A stretch of 64,000 nucleotides of DNA from contig OZ220687.1 of the NCBI GenBank assembly GCA_965116465.1, positions 558,001 through 622,000 of the forward strand. Direction: 5' to 3'. The translations under genes and the position numbers were made by a program. The notes below the pieces were generated by a model. The model was not told the DNA's origin, did not search any database, and was given only the letters and a program-made list of their open reading frames with translations. Origin of the DNA: VXNF01 sp965116465. Lineage in GTDB: Bacteria; Actinomycetota; Acidimicrobiia; Acidimicrobiales; CATQHL01. The first letter of the stretch is position 1, and every line of letters begins with the position of its first letter. Of the stretch, positions 19,391-28,943 are shown in pieces.

Positions 19391-19556
19391 CACTGCCTCC
19401 TTCGCCGCCACGCGCCGCGCTTCGGGACAGTCGTGGCTCGGGCGCCACCAAGGGTACCAACCACCGATCCGGAACCAGGAACGGCCTCGGGCTTCGTGGC
19501 GCGGCCTCCCGCCTGCGCACGTGACCGCCTCGACGGGGGCCCGTAGGGTAGCGGGC

Positions 19557-19946
19557 GTGGTTCTCGAAGCCGGCGCCCGGGGCAGCGCAGAACGAACCGT
19601 CGGCGAGGCCGATACCGGCGCGGCCGTCGGCTCCAGCGACCTGCCGATTCTCGCCACGCCGATCCTGCTCGCGCTCAGCGAGGCGGCCACCATCGACGCC
19701 CTCGGAGACCGGCTCCCCGGCGGCTCCACCAGCGTGAGCATGCGGGTCCACTTCGACCACGTGCGGCCCATCCCCGTGGGACGGACGGTGTTCGCCAAGG
19801 CGCGCCTCGAGCGGGTCGAGGGGCGCCGGCTCACCTTCAGCGTGGAGGCGCGTGACGGTGACGGCGACCTGGTCGGGAGCGGACGCATCGTGCGGATCGT
19901 CGTCGACCGCCAGCGGTTCGGCGAACGCCTGCCCTCGGCGCGGTAA
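19557..19946 (+). CDS. Hotdog-fold thioesterase (FlK-like)
   Basis: 129 residues resembling fluoroacetyl-CoA-thioesterase-like hotdog proteins: LPILATPILLALSEAATIDAL, then SVSMRVHFDHVRPIPVG and LTFSVEARDGDGDLVGSG. These usually hydrolyse small acyl-CoAs. The GTG at 19557 lies just before the conserved part; the frame is open upstream but overlaps tldD antisense. Divergent from tldD. The acyl substrate cannot be told. Confidence 0.75.
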   Translation: MVLEAGARGSAERTVGEADTGAAVGSSDLPILATPILLALSEAATIDALGDRLPGGSTSVSMRVHFDHVRPIPVGRTVFAKARLERVEGRRLTFSVEARDGDGDLVGSGRIVRIVVDRQRFGERLPSAR

Positions 19947-20194
19947 CCGGGCGCCGCCGGCCGAACGGCACCGGGGCGGGCCGCAACCTCGGCAGGCATG
20001 TTGCGGCACCATCGAAGGCGGCGCCGGGAGTTCGCCTGCCTCTGGCTGCGGGACATCGCACCGGCACGCACGAGTAACCTTGGAGGACACCTACCGGCGC
20101 TCGGGTCCGACGCCGGAACCGGACATCACCGAGCGGCGGCGTCGCGACGTCGAGCCACCCGGACGTCGGCGCAACCCGATTCCCCAAGGAACAC

Positions 20195-21214
20195 ATGGAC
20201 CGCAAGCGCACCTGGACCATCTATGCACTCCGTGCGGGCATCAGCGGCGGGTTGCTGACGTTCCTCATCGTCCAGGGTCCGAATCTCGACGCCTCCAAGC
20301 TGCTCCCGGAGTGGAACCGCTGGACACCGTTCTGGCTGTTCGGCGCGTTCGCCCTGATGGGCCTGTCGCTGGTGCTCGGCGCTCTGCGCTGGCGCCAGGT
20401 CACCGAGGCGCTGCGCCTCGAGGTTCCCCTGCGCGGGGTTCTGTCCCACTTCATCGCCGGACAATTCGTGTCGAACGTGATGCCGACGACCATCGGCGGG
20501 GACGTGCTGCGCGTCACCCGCCTCGGCCGCGACACCGGCAAGCCCCCGGCGGCGTTCGCCTCGGTGATCTTCGAACGGCTCTCCGGCTGGCTGGTTCTGC
20601 CCATGTTCACCTTCGTCGGCCTGGCGCTGAACCCGCCCCTGGCCAAACTGGGTGCCTCATCGGCCACCGCCATAACGCTTGCGTGCGTCACCCTCGCCAC
20701 CTTCGGCGGCCTCCTCTACGTGGTCGGCCACAACGCCACCGGCCGCTGGCTCGAAGGACGCACCGGCATCGCCCGCTACCTCAACGCCATGCACCTCGCC
20801 CTGGAGGCGCTGAAGGCACAGCCGCGGGCCGCGGTGCGGCTGCTGGTCGCCTCGGTGGTCTACCAGCTCTCGGTGCTGCTGGCCGTGGGGTGCGCCACCG
20901 AGGCGATGGGCATCGACGAAGTGGGAATCACCGCGCTCATGGCGTTCTTCCCCGCGGTCCTGATGCTGCAGGTCCTGCCTCTGGGGATCGGCGGCCTGGG
21001 AGTGCGCGAGGCGTCACTGGTGTTCTTCCTGACCGCCATCGGAGCACCCGAGGAGCAGGCGTTCTCGCTGGGCCTGCTGATCGGGCTGCTGATCCTCCTC
21101 TGCAGCCTCCCCGGTCTGCCCGCGGTGCTACTGGGGAACCGGCTGTTCGGCCGCCGCAGCATCGCGGCCGACCCGCCGGAGGCCGACGAGGACCGCGCCG
21201 AGGCACTCGTCTGA
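20195..21214 (+). CDS. Flippase-like integral membrane protein (UPF0104)
   Basis: 339 residues with about eight TM segments and the lysylphosphatidylglycerol-synthase TM-region signature: HFIAGQFVSNVMPTTIGGDVLR, SVIFERLSGWLVLPM, and VLPLGIGGLGVREASLVFFL. Family members occur near lipid and glycan genes and are thought to move or modify lipids; the role here is unassigned. AAGGAACAC precedes the ATG. The next gene starts 7 bp after its stop, suggesting an operon with the PAP2 protein. Confidence 0.85.
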   Translation: MDRKRTWTIYALRAGISGGLLTFLIVQGPNLDASKLLPEWNRWTPFWLFGAFALMGLSLVLGALRWRQVTEALRLEVPLRGVLSHFIAGQFVSNVMPTTIGGDVLRVTRLGRDTGKPPAAFASVIFERLSGWLVLPMFTFVGLALNPPLAKLGASSATAITLACVTLATFGGLLYVVGHNATGRWLEGRTGIARYLNAMHLALEALKAQPRAAVRLLVASVVYQLSVLLAVGCATEAMGIDEVGITALMAFFPAVLMLQVLPLGIGGLGVREASLVFFLTAIGAPEEQAFSLGLLIGLLILLCSLPGLPAVLLGNRLFGRRSIAADPPEADEDRAEALV

Positions 21215-21221
21215 GGTTCCC

Positions 21222-22169
21222 GTGACCACCGGGATTGCCCGACCGAGCGGTCGTGAGGAGCACGGCCGGAGGGAGCGATGGGCAGAGTCACCGCTGGTGA
21301 AGTGGTTCCAGGACCTCGCTGGCGGCTCGGGCGGTCCGCAACACGCCAAGCGCCGGGAACTGGGCATCCGCTGGTGGCGGGAGATCCTCCTCATCGCGCT
21401 GTTCTACGTCGGCTACAGCATCGTCCGGAACCGGTTCGGCTCGGCGGCGGTGGGGCCGGTCCACGCCCTGAACAACGCGGACATCGTCATCGAACTCGAG
21501 CGGGCGCTCGGCCTCTACTTCGAATCCGCCATGCAGGGCTGGTTCCTGGGCTGGGACGCCTTCATCTCGGTGTGGAACGTGTTCTACGGGCTGCTGCACT
21601 TCAGCGTGACGTTCTTCACGATGATGTGGCTCTACCTGAAGTTTCCCGAGGCCTACCAGCGGTGGCGAACGACGGGGTTGCTGTGCACCGGGTTGGGACT
21701 GGTGGGGTTCGCGCTGTTCCCGCTGATGCCGCCGCGGCTGCTCGGCGATTGCGGGCCCTACGGCGCCTGCCTGCCGGATACCGGCTTCGTCGACACCATG
21801 GTCCACTACGAGGGCCTGTGGTCGTTCGATTCGGGCACGTTCCAGACGCTCTCCAACCAGTACGCGGCGATGCCGAGCATCCACTTCGCCTGGGCGTTCT
21901 GGTGTTTCCTGGCGCTCCGCGGCCGGGTGCGCAGCGGCTGGGGCCGCCTGCTCCTGTACCTCTACCCGCCGCTGACCCTGTTCGCCGTGGTGGTGACCGC
22001 TAACCACTACTGGATCGACGCCGCGGCCGGCGCGGCCTGCGTCCTACTCGCCCTCGCATGGGCCACGCCCCTGGTGCGCTGGGGCCAGCAACACCGCGCT
22101 CGGCGCCTGCAACGCCGCCGGGACGACGAGATCGTCCCCGGAACTGCCCGGCGCAGCGCTGCTCACTAA
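21222..22169 (+). CDS. PAP2-family membrane phosphatase / inositolphosphotransferase-like
   Basis: 315 residues, about six TM segments. The PAP2 motifs are present in shortened form: FPLMPPRLL, MPSIHFAWAFW (SxHF) and ANHYWIDAAAG (catalytic His and Asp). This subtype (PF14378-like) occurs in actinobacterial phospholipid head-group phosphatases and phosphotransferases. The GTG start is 7 bp after the flippase-like gene, and a pairing in lipid metabolism is plausible. Substrate unknown. Confidence 0.82.
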   Translation: MTTGIARPSGREEHGRRERWAESPLVKWFQDLAGGSGGPQHAKRRELGIRWWREILLIALFYVGYSIVRNRFGSAAVGPVHALNNADIVIELERALGLYFESAMQGWFLGWDAFISVWNVFYGLLHFSVTFFTMMWLYLKFPEAYQRWRTTGLLCTGLGLVGFALFPLMPPRLLGDCGPYGACLPDTGFVDTMVHYEGLWSFDSGTFQTLSNQYAAMPSIHFAWAFWCFLALRGRVRSGWGRLLLYLYPPLTLFAVVVTANHYWIDAAAGAACVLLALAWATPLVRWGQQHRARRLQRRRDDEIVPGTARRSAAH

Positions 22170-22215
22170 GGTATCCACACATTGTCCCCCCTGACGATCT
22201 CATGAGGGCTCCACC

Positions 22216-24060
22216 ATGCTGCTGAATCAGGTCATCACACCCGCCACCCTGCGGGAGATGGACTACGACGAACTCGACGCGCTCGCCGAGGAGATCCGGG
22301 CGTTCATCGTGGACGCGGTCACCACCCACGGTGGCCATCTGGGCTCGAACCTCGGGGCCGTCGAGTTGACGATCGCCCTCCACCGCGTCTTCAACTCCCC
22401 CACCGATGCGATCATCTGGGACACCGGCCATCAGGCCTACGTGCACAAGATCGTCACCGGCCGGTCGCAGATGTTCGAGGAGCTGCGCAAGCCGGGCGGG
22501 CTGTCGGGATATCCGTCGCGCGAGGAGTCGGAGCACGACCTGGTCGAGAACAGCCACGCCTCGACCTCGCTCAGCTACGCCCACGGCCTGGCGCTCGCCT
22601 ACCGGTCGGCGGAGCAGCGCGGCGGGGCCCGGCGCCGCGTCGTGGCGGTCATCGGCGACGGGTCGATGACGGGGGGCATGGCGTTCGAGGGGTTGAACAA
22701 CCTGGGCCACTCCAACCTGGACGTGGTGATCATCTTCAACGACAACGGCCGCTCGTACGCCCCCACGGTGTCCCGGCTCAGCGAACGACTCGCCCGCCTG
22801 ACGGTGAACCCGGCGTTCGTGCAGCAGCAGGAACGGCTCGAGCGGATCCTGGGGGATCTGCCGCTGGTCGGCGAGCACGTCGACCGGGTCGTCGACGCCG
22901 TCAAGGCCGGCGTGCGGGAGCTGCAGGAGTCGCCCTCGTTCTTCTCAGACCTCGGCGTCCGCTACACCGGGCCGTTCGACGGTCACGACATCCGCAACCT
23001 CGAGCGCAGCCTGCGCCACGCGGCCGAGTTGAAAGGGCCGGTCGTCGTGCACGTGCTGACCGACAAGGGCCGCGGTTACGCCCCCGCCGAGCGCGACCCC
23101 GTCAAGCGCATGCACGACACCTCCCAGACCAAGCTCGGCAGCTACACCCAGGCCTTCGCCGACGCCATCGTGAAGGAGGCCGAGTCCCGGCAGGATCTGG
23201 TGGCGATCACCGCCGCCATGCCCGACTCCACGGGTCTGCTGACCTTCAAAGACCGCTTCCCCGACCGGTTCGTGGACGTGGGCATCGCCGAGCAGCACGC
23301 CGTTACCTCGGCTGCCGGCATGGCGATGGGCGGCCTGCGTCCGGTCGTGGCCATCTACTCCACCTTCCTCACGAGGGCGTTCGACCAGGTCAACCTCGAC
23401 GTGGGACTGCACCGCCAACCGGTGGTGTTCTGCATCGACCGGGCGGGCATAACCGGCGACGACGGCCCCTCGCACCACGGGATACTCGACATGGCGCTGC
23501 TCACGAAGGTGCCGGGCATGTGCGTGATGGCCCCGTCGTCCTACCAGGAACTGGAGGTCATGCTGTCGCAGGCCCTGGAGATGACCGACGGACCGGTCGC
23601 CATCCGCTGGGCCAAGACCGCGGCCCGCCAGGTCGCCGAGGACGAGGTGGGCAGCGGACTCGCCGGCCGCAAGGTACGCAGCGGCGAGACGGTCTGCCTG
23701 CTGGCGGTGGGAAAGATGCTCGAGCCCGCCGAGCAGGCAGCCGAGCGCCTCGAGAGCCGCGGTGTCTCCACCTCGGTCTGGGACGTGCGGGTGGTGGCCC
23801 CGCTCGACGCGGCGATGCTGAACGATGCCCGGTCGCACGCACTCGTGGTCACCGTCGAGGACGGCATTCGCGAGGGCGGAGCCGGGGCCGGAATCGCCAC
23901 GGCACTGAGCGAGATCGACGGGCCCGGAGCCACGCCGGCGCTGCGGATCCTGGGGATCCCCACCGCCTACCTCCCGCACGGGAAGCCCGACGAGATCCTG
24001 GCGGCCTGCGGCCTCGACGCGGCCTCGATCGCGGCGACCGCGCTGGAGGCGCTCGGCTGA
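22216..24060 (+). CDS. dxs: 1-deoxy-D-xylulose-5-phosphate synthase
   Basis: 614-residue thiamine-diphosphate enzyme, first step of the MEP isoprenoid pathway (pyruvate + glyceraldehyde-3-phosphate). Features: GHQAYVHKIVTGR, TPP-binding GDGSMTGGMAFEGLNN from residue 147, RYTGPFDGHD, DVGIAEQHAVTSAAGMA and DDGPSHHGILDM. The ATG begins directly at the conserved N terminus. It may supply the undecaprenyl precursor pool used by uppP nearby, though the two are not co-transcribed. Confidence 0.96.
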   Translation: MLLNQVITPATLREMDYDELDALAEEIRAFIVDAVTTHGGHLGSNLGAVELTIALHRVFNSPTDAIIWDTGHQAYVHKIVTGRSQMFEELRKPGGLSGYPSREESEHDLVENSHASTSLSYAHGLALAYRSAEQRGGARRRVVAVIGDGSMTGGMAFEGLNNLGHSNLDVVIIFNDNGRSYAPTVSRLSERLARLTVNPAFVQQQERLERILGDLPLVGEHVDRVVDAVKAGVRELQESPSFFSDLGVRYTGPFDGHDIRNLERSLRHAAELKGPVVVHVLTDKGRGYAPAERDPVKRMHDTSQTKLGSYTQAFADAIVKEAESRQDLVAITAAMPDSTGLLTFKDRFPDRFVDVGIAEQHAVTSAAGMAMGGLRPVVAIYSTFLTRAFDQVNLDVGLHRQPVVFCIDRAGITGDDGPSHHGILDMALLTKVPGMCVMAPSSYQELEVMLSQALEMTDGPVAIRWAKTAARQVAEDEVGSGLAGRKVRSGETVCLLAVGKMLEPAEQAAERLESRGVSTSVWDVRVVAPLDAAMLNDARSHALVVTVEDGIREGGAGAGIATALSEIDGPGATPALRILGIPTAYLPHGKPDEILAACGLDAASIAATALEALG

Positions 24061-24097
24061 TCCTGCCCGCCCCGCCCGGCACCTCGCCGGAGGTGGG

Positions 24098-24766
24098 CTA
24101 CTGGTAGAAGGGGTTCTCGCCGGCTGCGTGATCGGTCACGTCGATCACGTCGAGGATCTCCGGAACGTGCTGGCTGATGATCGCGGCGACGCCCTGGTGC
24201 AGCGTGGCGGCGCTCATCGTGCAACCCTGGCAGCCCCCACCCATCAGCAGGTACGCCTTGCTTTCCTCCACCCTGACGAGCTCCACGTACCCGCCGTGGG
24301 CGGCCAGGGACGGATTGACGTGGTTGTTCAGCAGGCTCTGGAGGCGCTCGGCCACCGAGTCCGACTCCGAGAGGTCGATGCGGTCGGCCATGTCGGGGCG
24401 GTTGGGGTTGCGGATCACCAAGCCCCCCTGCAGCGGGTTGCTCGGCACATCCAGGGTGGCCCCGGTGAGGTTCTGGACGGAGTCGCCGGGGACGATGACG
24501 GTGAGTCCGGCGACCTCGTAGACGGCGTCGCCGCCGTCCAGGTCGTCGATCTCGTGCAGCGACAGGTCGTAGCCGAACTCGAAGATCATGCTCGGTGACA
24601 TCTCCGTGCCCGAGATGGCGACGCGCAGCCCGAGTCCGGCGCCGTCGGACTCGTCGGCCAGCGCGCCGAGGACGACCTCGGCGGCTTCGTCGGTCACCTG
24701 CAGGATGGGGGACGCGTCGGTGGCGGTGGCGGTGGCGGCCGAACTCGCGGCCGGATCGGTGTTCAC
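24098..24766 (-). CDS. NfuA-type Fe-S cluster carrier
   Basis: 222 residues: an N-terminal degenerate A-type scaffold domain (ILQVTDEAAEVVLGAL, about 20-120) and a C-terminal Nfu domain with NNHVNPSLAAHGGYVELV and the cluster-binding CxxC in GGGCQGCTMS. Such proteins carry [4Fe-4S] clusters to target enzymes. GTG at 24766 is chosen as the start nearest the domain; no clear ribosome-binding site precedes it, so the message may be leaderless. The longer frame to 25324 is antisense to the crotonase gene. Convergent with dxs. Confidence 0.88.
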   Translation of the reverse strand: MNTDPAASSAATATATDASPILQVTDEAAEVVLGALADESDGAGLGLRVAISGTEMSPSMIFEFGYDLSLHEIDDLDGGDAVYEVAGLTVIVPGDSVQNLTGATLDVPSNPLQGGLVIRNPNRPDMADRIDLSESDSVAERLQSLLNNHVNPSLAAHGGYVELVRVEESKAYLLMGGGCQGCTMSAATLHQGVAAIISQHVPEILDVIDVTDHAAGENPFYQ

Positions 24767-24865
24767 ATCAGGCAGGATATAGGCTCGCGTGCGCTCGACC
24801 CGCCCAGGAATCGGCGCGCACGGCGAGAACGGGCGTCGACCGTCGAGAGAACAACGGAGTCCGGC

Positions 24866-25576
24866 TTGAGCGAATTCCCGGTCACCATGAGCCTTGCCGG
24901 CAACGTCGCCCTCGTCCGGATCGACGACGGCAAGGTCAACGCTCTCACCCCCGCCCTCCTCGACGGCCTCTGGGAGGCGCTCGACACCGCGGAGGCGCAC
25001 GCGGGAGCCGTCGTGCTCGCCGGGCGGCCAGGCGTCTTCTGCGCCGGGCTGGACCTCAATGTGATGCGCTCCGGCGGCCGCGCCGGTATGGACCTGCTCC
25101 ACAAGGGCACCGAGATCTTCCTCCGGCTCGCGGAGTTCCCCCGTCCGGTCGTGACGGCCTGCACCGGGCACGCCCTGGCCGCCGGGGCCGTGCTGCTGCT
25201 CTGCTCCGACGTCCGTGTCTGCGCGGTGGGTGACTTCAAGATCGGTCTCAACGAGGTGGCCATCGGCATTGCCCTCCCGGAACTGGTGGTCGAACTCGCA
25301 CGCGCCCGGCTGTCGCCCCGACATTTCACGCTGGCCTGCAACACCGGGCAGATCTATTCGCCGACCGAGGCCGTCGACGTCGGATTCCTCGATCGCGCGG
25401 ACTCTTACGACGCCACCAGCGACGCCCTCGCGGTGGCGGCCGAACTCGCCCAGCGTCTCAACGCCGAGGCGTTCGCCAGGACGCGCCAGGTGACCTGCCG
25501 GGGGCTGGCCGACACCATCATCCGCAACGCAGCCGCCCTGATGGAGACCCGGCGATCAGGACCCGCCGCCGGGTAG
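24866..25576 (+). CDS. Crotonase-fold enoyl-CoA hydratase/isomerase family protein
   Basis: 236 residues, somewhat short for the family. The oxyanion-hole segments are GRPGVFCAGLDLNVM and GHALAAGAVLLLCSDVRV, and GLNEVAIGIALPELVVEL follows. Members act on CoA thioesters (hydration, isomerisation, hydrolysis); catalytic acids of the hydratases are not obvious here. The TTG start at 24866 has GGAG nine bases upstream (7-nt spacing). It is divergent from the nfuA-type gene across a 99-bp gap. Confidence 0.82.
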   Translation: MSEFPVTMSLAGNVALVRIDDGKVNALTPALLDGLWEALDTAEAHAGAVVLAGRPGVFCAGLDLNVMRSGGRAGMDLLHKGTEIFLRLAEFPRPVVTACTGHALAAGAVLLLCSDVRVCAVGDFKIGLNEVAIGIALPELVVELARARLSPRHFTLACNTGQIYSPTEAVDVGFLDRADSYDATSDALAVAAELAQRLNAEAFARTRQVTCRGLADTIIRNAAALMETRRSGPAAG

Positions 25577-25656
25577 GAACCCGGCATCGCCGGCATGGGT
25601 TGCCGGCGCCGACCCGGCGACACTCCCGCCGAACGGCCCCGCCCGCGGCGTGACCC

Positions 25657-26553
25657 TCAGCGCAGGTGACGCCCGCAGATGGGCCAGGGTTGCCAGCCCC
25701 GCCGTGCGAACAGCAGGCGGGCCCTGGCGTCCTGGACGACGGGTTCCGCCCAGTGCGGGCGCCCGCTGCCACCGACCGACTCCCAGGTCGGCTGATCGAA
25801 CTGGTAGGCGCCGTAGTAGCCGTTGCCGGTGTTGACGAGGTAGTTCCCCGACGCCTCGCACTGTCGCAGCGCCTCCCACTGAGCCGGTGTGGGATCGCGC
25901 CGCCCCCGCTCGGCGAATTCGGCGTCGGCCTCGCCGTGGATCTCCGCCACCGAGGCCACCCAGCGGGCCTCGGCGAGGAGATCCTCCAGCAGCGGGATGT
26001 CGCGGTTCGCCAGCTGGATGTCGCGGTGTGCCACCTCGATCCGGTCGACGACGAGAACCAGGCGATCCCCGGCGCTGGCCAGGAGTCGCTCATAGTCGCT
26101 ATAGGCGTCGGCGATGGCGCTGACCCGCGCCGCCAGCAGACTCTGCAGGTAGAGGGCGTCGATGAGGTGCTCCAGCGCCAGCAGCTCGGCGCTGAGCGCG
26201 CCGAGCCGGCCCGTCATGTAGGAGACCACGATGAGGTCCGCGGCACGGTTCCGGGACTCGATCACATCGTTGACCAGGGTCTGCTCGACCCCGACGAGGT
26301 CGGCGGCCTCCGCGACGAGCAGGTCGAACTCCTGGGTGCGCTGCGCCAGCCTGCGCTTGGCCGCTTCCAGATTCTCCTCGGCCCAGGCGAGGTCCTGCTG
26401 CGCCAGACGGTGATTCGTGTACGGCGGCTGCTCGTCACCCTGCAACTCCCGGGCCGCCGCACCGGGGGCGAGCGCGGCCGCGACGATCACCGCCGCGAGC
26501 GCGGCGAGCCAGCCCCACCTCCGGGGGCGAATTGACGCGTCGTCGGTGACCAT
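25657..26553 (-). CDS. Secreted Rpf-domain (resuscitation-promoting-factor-like) protein
   Basis: 298 residues: signal peptide or TM anchor (about 13-33, WLAALAAVIVAAALAPGAAA), a long helical, probably coiled-coil region (about 40-220, rich in RLAQRTQEFDLLVAEAADL), and a C-terminal transglycosylase-like Rpf domain (about 225-298): WEALRQCEASGNY, NGYYGAYQFDQPTW and the Cys near the end (WPICGRHL). Catalytic Glu is in QCEASGNY. It should cleave peptidoglycan outside the cell; coiled-coil plus hydrolase resembles division or peptidoglycan-remodelling factors. The ATG at 26553 starts the signal peptide. Divergent from hemH. Confidence 0.87.
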   Translation of the reverse strand: MVTDDASIRPRRWGWLAALAAVIVAAALAPGAAARELQGDEQPPYTNHRLAQQDLAWAEENLEAAKRRLAQRTQEFDLLVAEAADLVGVEQTLVNDVIESRNRAADLIVVSYMTGRLGALSAELLALEHLIDALYLQSLLAARVSAIADAYSDYERLLASAGDRLVLVVDRIEVAHRDIQLANRDIPLLEDLLAEARWVASVAEIHGEADAEFAERGRRDPTPAQWEALRQCEASGNYLVNTGNGYYGAYQFDQPTWESVGGSGRPHWAEPVVQDARARLLFARRGWQPWPICGRHLR

Positions 26554-26691
26554 CGGTGCAGTTTCCCTACCGCGTCGCGCTGGTGGACTCCAAATCCAGC
26601 CGCTGTCCGGTTGTGCCGCCGGCGGGATGATCCGCCCGTCGCGCGCGGCCGGAGCGCGCACCGCCGGCGCGCCTGCCTACGGTGTCGGTCG

Positions 26692-27771
26692 ATGTCCGCA
26701 GCCACTGCCGCACCCCCGGTCTACGACGCCGTCGTCGTGGTCTCCTTCGGCGGCCCGGAGGACCCCGCGGAGGTCATGCCGTTCCTGCGCAACGTGACCC
26801 GCGGCCGCGCTGTGCCCGCCGCGCGCCTCGACGAGGTGGCTCGGCACTACCTCGCCCGCGGCGGCCGGAGCCCCATCAATGACCAGAACCGCCGCCTCGT
26901 GGCCGCGCTCGACTCGGCGCTCGTGGATGCGGGCCTGAACATGCCGGTCTACTGGGGCAACCGCAACTGGCACCCGATGTTGGCCGACACCGTGGCGGCG
27001 ATGCGCGCCGACGGCGTGCGCCGGGCCCTGGCCTTCGTGACCTCGGCGTTCGGCTCGTATCCCGGTTGTCGCCAGTATCGGGAGGACATCACCCGGGCCG
27101 TTGCGGGCTGCGACGGCGCACCGGAGATCCACAAGCTGCGCCTCTACTGGAACCATCCCGGGTTCATCGAGCCCATGGCCGAGGGCGTGCGCACCGCTCT
27201 CTCGCGCCTGGCGGGTGCCCCCTCGACAGGGCCGGCAAGGCTGGTGTTCTCGGCGCACAGCATCCCTGCGGCCATGGCGGCCGGCGCACCCTATGAGAGC
27301 CAGTTGCGCCAGGCGGCCGGACTGATCGCCGAGAGGGTGCCGCAGGGACGCAGGGCCGGCGAGGCGGGCGCCTGGGATCTCGTCTACCAGAGTCGCAGCG
27401 GTTCACCGCGCGACCCGTGGCTCGAGCCCGACGTCGTCGACCATCTCCGAGCGCTGCACACCGCGGGAGTCCGCGACGTGGTTCTCGTGCCGCTGGGGTT
27501 CGTGTCGGACCACATGGAGGTGATCCACGACCTCGACGACGAAGCCGCCGGAGTCGCCCACTCGCTGAGGATGCGCCTGGAGCGCTCCCCCACCGTGGGC
27601 ACGCATCCCGCCTTCGTGGAGATGATCGTGGAACTGATTCGCGAGCGGCTCGACCCGACCACGCCGCGTCGCGCCCTGGGTGGCGAAGGTCCCTGGGGCG
27701 ATCCGTGTGCAGCGACGTGCTGCCCCGCGCGTCACGTGGCGAGGCCTCCCGCCGACCCGGCTACACGTTGA
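26692..27771 (+). CDS. Ferrochelatase (coproporphyrin III type, Fe-S containing)
   Basis: 359 residues. The family features are SFGGPEDPAEVMPFLRNVTRG, TSAFGSYPGCRQYRED and the catalytic-His segment VFSAHSIP. Cys126 in YPGC and Cys339, Cys343 and Cys344 (PCAATCCP) match the pattern that binds a [2Fe-2S] cluster in actinobacterial enzymes. The SYPGCRQYRED form is typical of monoderm coproporphyrin ferrochelatases (CpfC), which insert iron before the final decarboxylation to heme. The ATG at 26692 is nearest the conserved start. The 3' end overlaps ychF by 11 bp, tail to tail. Confidence 0.92.
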   Translation: MSAATAAPPVYDAVVVVSFGGPEDPAEVMPFLRNVTRGRAVPAARLDEVARHYLARGGRSPINDQNRRLVAALDSALVDAGLNMPVYWGNRNWHPMLADTVAAMRADGVRRALAFVTSAFGSYPGCRQYREDITRAVAGCDGAPEIHKLRLYWNHPGFIEPMAEGVRTALSRLAGAPSTGPARLVFSAHSIPAAMAAGAPYESQLRQAAGLIAERVPQGRRAGEAGAWDLVYQSRSGSPRDPWLEPDVVDHLRALHTAGVRDVVLVPLGFVSDHMEVIHDLDDEAAGVAHSLRMRLERSPTVGTHPAFVEMIVELIRERLDPTTPRRALGGEGPWGDPCAATCCPARHVARPPADPATR

Positions 27772-28837
27772 AGCGGATCTCGAGCACGTCGCCGTCCTGC
27801 ACCACGTAGCTGCGGCCCTCGGCACGCAAACGCCCGGCGGAGCGGGCGGCCGACCACGAGCCGCTCGCCAGCAGATCCTCCCACCGGATCGTCTCGGCGC
27901 GGATGAACCCGCGCTGGAAGTCGGTGTGCACCAGCCCCGCACAGACATCCGCGGTGCTTCCGGCGGGGAACGGCCACGCCCGGGTCTCCTTGGGCGCCGT
28001 GGTGAAGAAGGTGCACAGACCGAGCGTGCGGTACGAGGCGGCGACCAGCCTCGCCAGAGCCCCCTCGCCGAGGCCGAGGCTCTCGGCCATCTCGGCACGC
28101 TCGGTCTCGGGCAGTTCCGCCACCTCGGCTTCCAGGCGCGCACACACGGCAAGCGTCTGCGCGCTGCCCAGCGCCGAGCTCACGTCGGTGACCGCGGCCC
28201 CCACATCGGCCGCCGGCGCCTCCTCGTCGACGTTCAGCACGGCGACGACGGGCTTGTTGGTGAGCAGGAAGCAACGGCCCAGAAGCTCCCGTTCGGCGAC
28301 CGGAAGGGCGCTGCGCCACAGCGGCGTGCCGGCGGCGAGGGCGGCGGCGGCTCGCTGCATCCGCTCCACGTCGGGCCCGATCGAGGCGTCGCCCTTGGCC
28401 TGCCGGCGCTTCTTGTCGACCTGGCGTTCGAGGCTCTCGAGGTCCGCCAGGCTCAGCTCGAGTTCCAGAGTCAGGAGCGACTCGAGCGGATCACTGACAC
28501 CATCGATCTCCTCGCTCTCGAATGCCCGCAGCACCAGAACGACGGCGTCCACCTCGCGGATGCCGCCCAGGAAGCGGTTGCCGAGGCCCTCGCCGCGGGC
28601 CGCCCCGGAAGCCAGCCCGCCGATGTCGCTGAACTGCACGCTCGCCGGCGTGGTGGTTGCGGATCCGGTCATCCGGGAGATGCGTTCGAGCCGCTCGTCG
28701 GCGACCTTGGCCTCGCCGAGGTGCGTGTCCACCGTCGTGAAGGCGTAGGGCGCCACGGGCGAGTCACCGCCGGTCAGCGCGTTGAAGAGCGATGACTTTC
28801 CGGAGTTGGGCAGGCCGACGAGCCCGAATCGCTGCAC
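27761..28837 (-). CDS. ychF: Ribosome-associated GTPase/ATPase YchF
   Basis: 358-residue Obg-family P-loop protein. FGLVGLPNSGKSSLFNALTGG is the Walker A (P-loop) start, FSDIGGLASGAARGEGLGN is the switch region, TNKPVVAVLNVDEE replaces the usual NKxD (as in YchF, which prefers ATP), and the C-terminal TGS-like domain ends VVQDGDVLEIRFNV. The start is the GTG just before QRFGLVGLP. It lies divergent from the bL37 mini-gene and overlaps hemH at the 3' end. Confidence 0.95.
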   Translation of the reverse strand: MQRFGLVGLPNSGKSSLFNALTGGDSPVAPYAFTTVDTHLGEAKVADERLERISRMTGSATTTPASVQFSDIGGLASGAARGEGLGNRFLGGIREVDAVVLVLRAFESEEIDGVSDPLESLLTLELELSLADLESLERQVDKKRRQAKGDASIGPDVERMQRAAAALAAGTPLWRSALPVAERELLGRCFLLTNKPVVAVLNVDEEAPAADVGAAVTDVSSALGSAQTLAVCARLEAEVAELPETERAEMAESLGLGEGALARLVAASYRTLGLCTFFTTAPKETRAWPFPAGSTADVCAGLVHTDFQRGFIRAETIRWEDLLASGSWSAARSAGRLRAEGRSYVVQDGDVLEIRFNV

Positions 28838-28943
28838 AGCGGACGCAGCGTACCGGGGCGCCCGCGCGGCACGCCGGGAGCGCCCATCGGAACTGCGGGC
28901 TTGCGGGAGCGCCACCGGTAGGCTGACCCTCCGGGAGGTACCC

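Noticed and set aside
19391..20071. N-terminal extension of TldD by 227 residues.
   Set aside because: It is antisense to the thioesterase, rich in Arg/Pro/Ser and unlike the family; GGAGG precedes the ATG at 19390.
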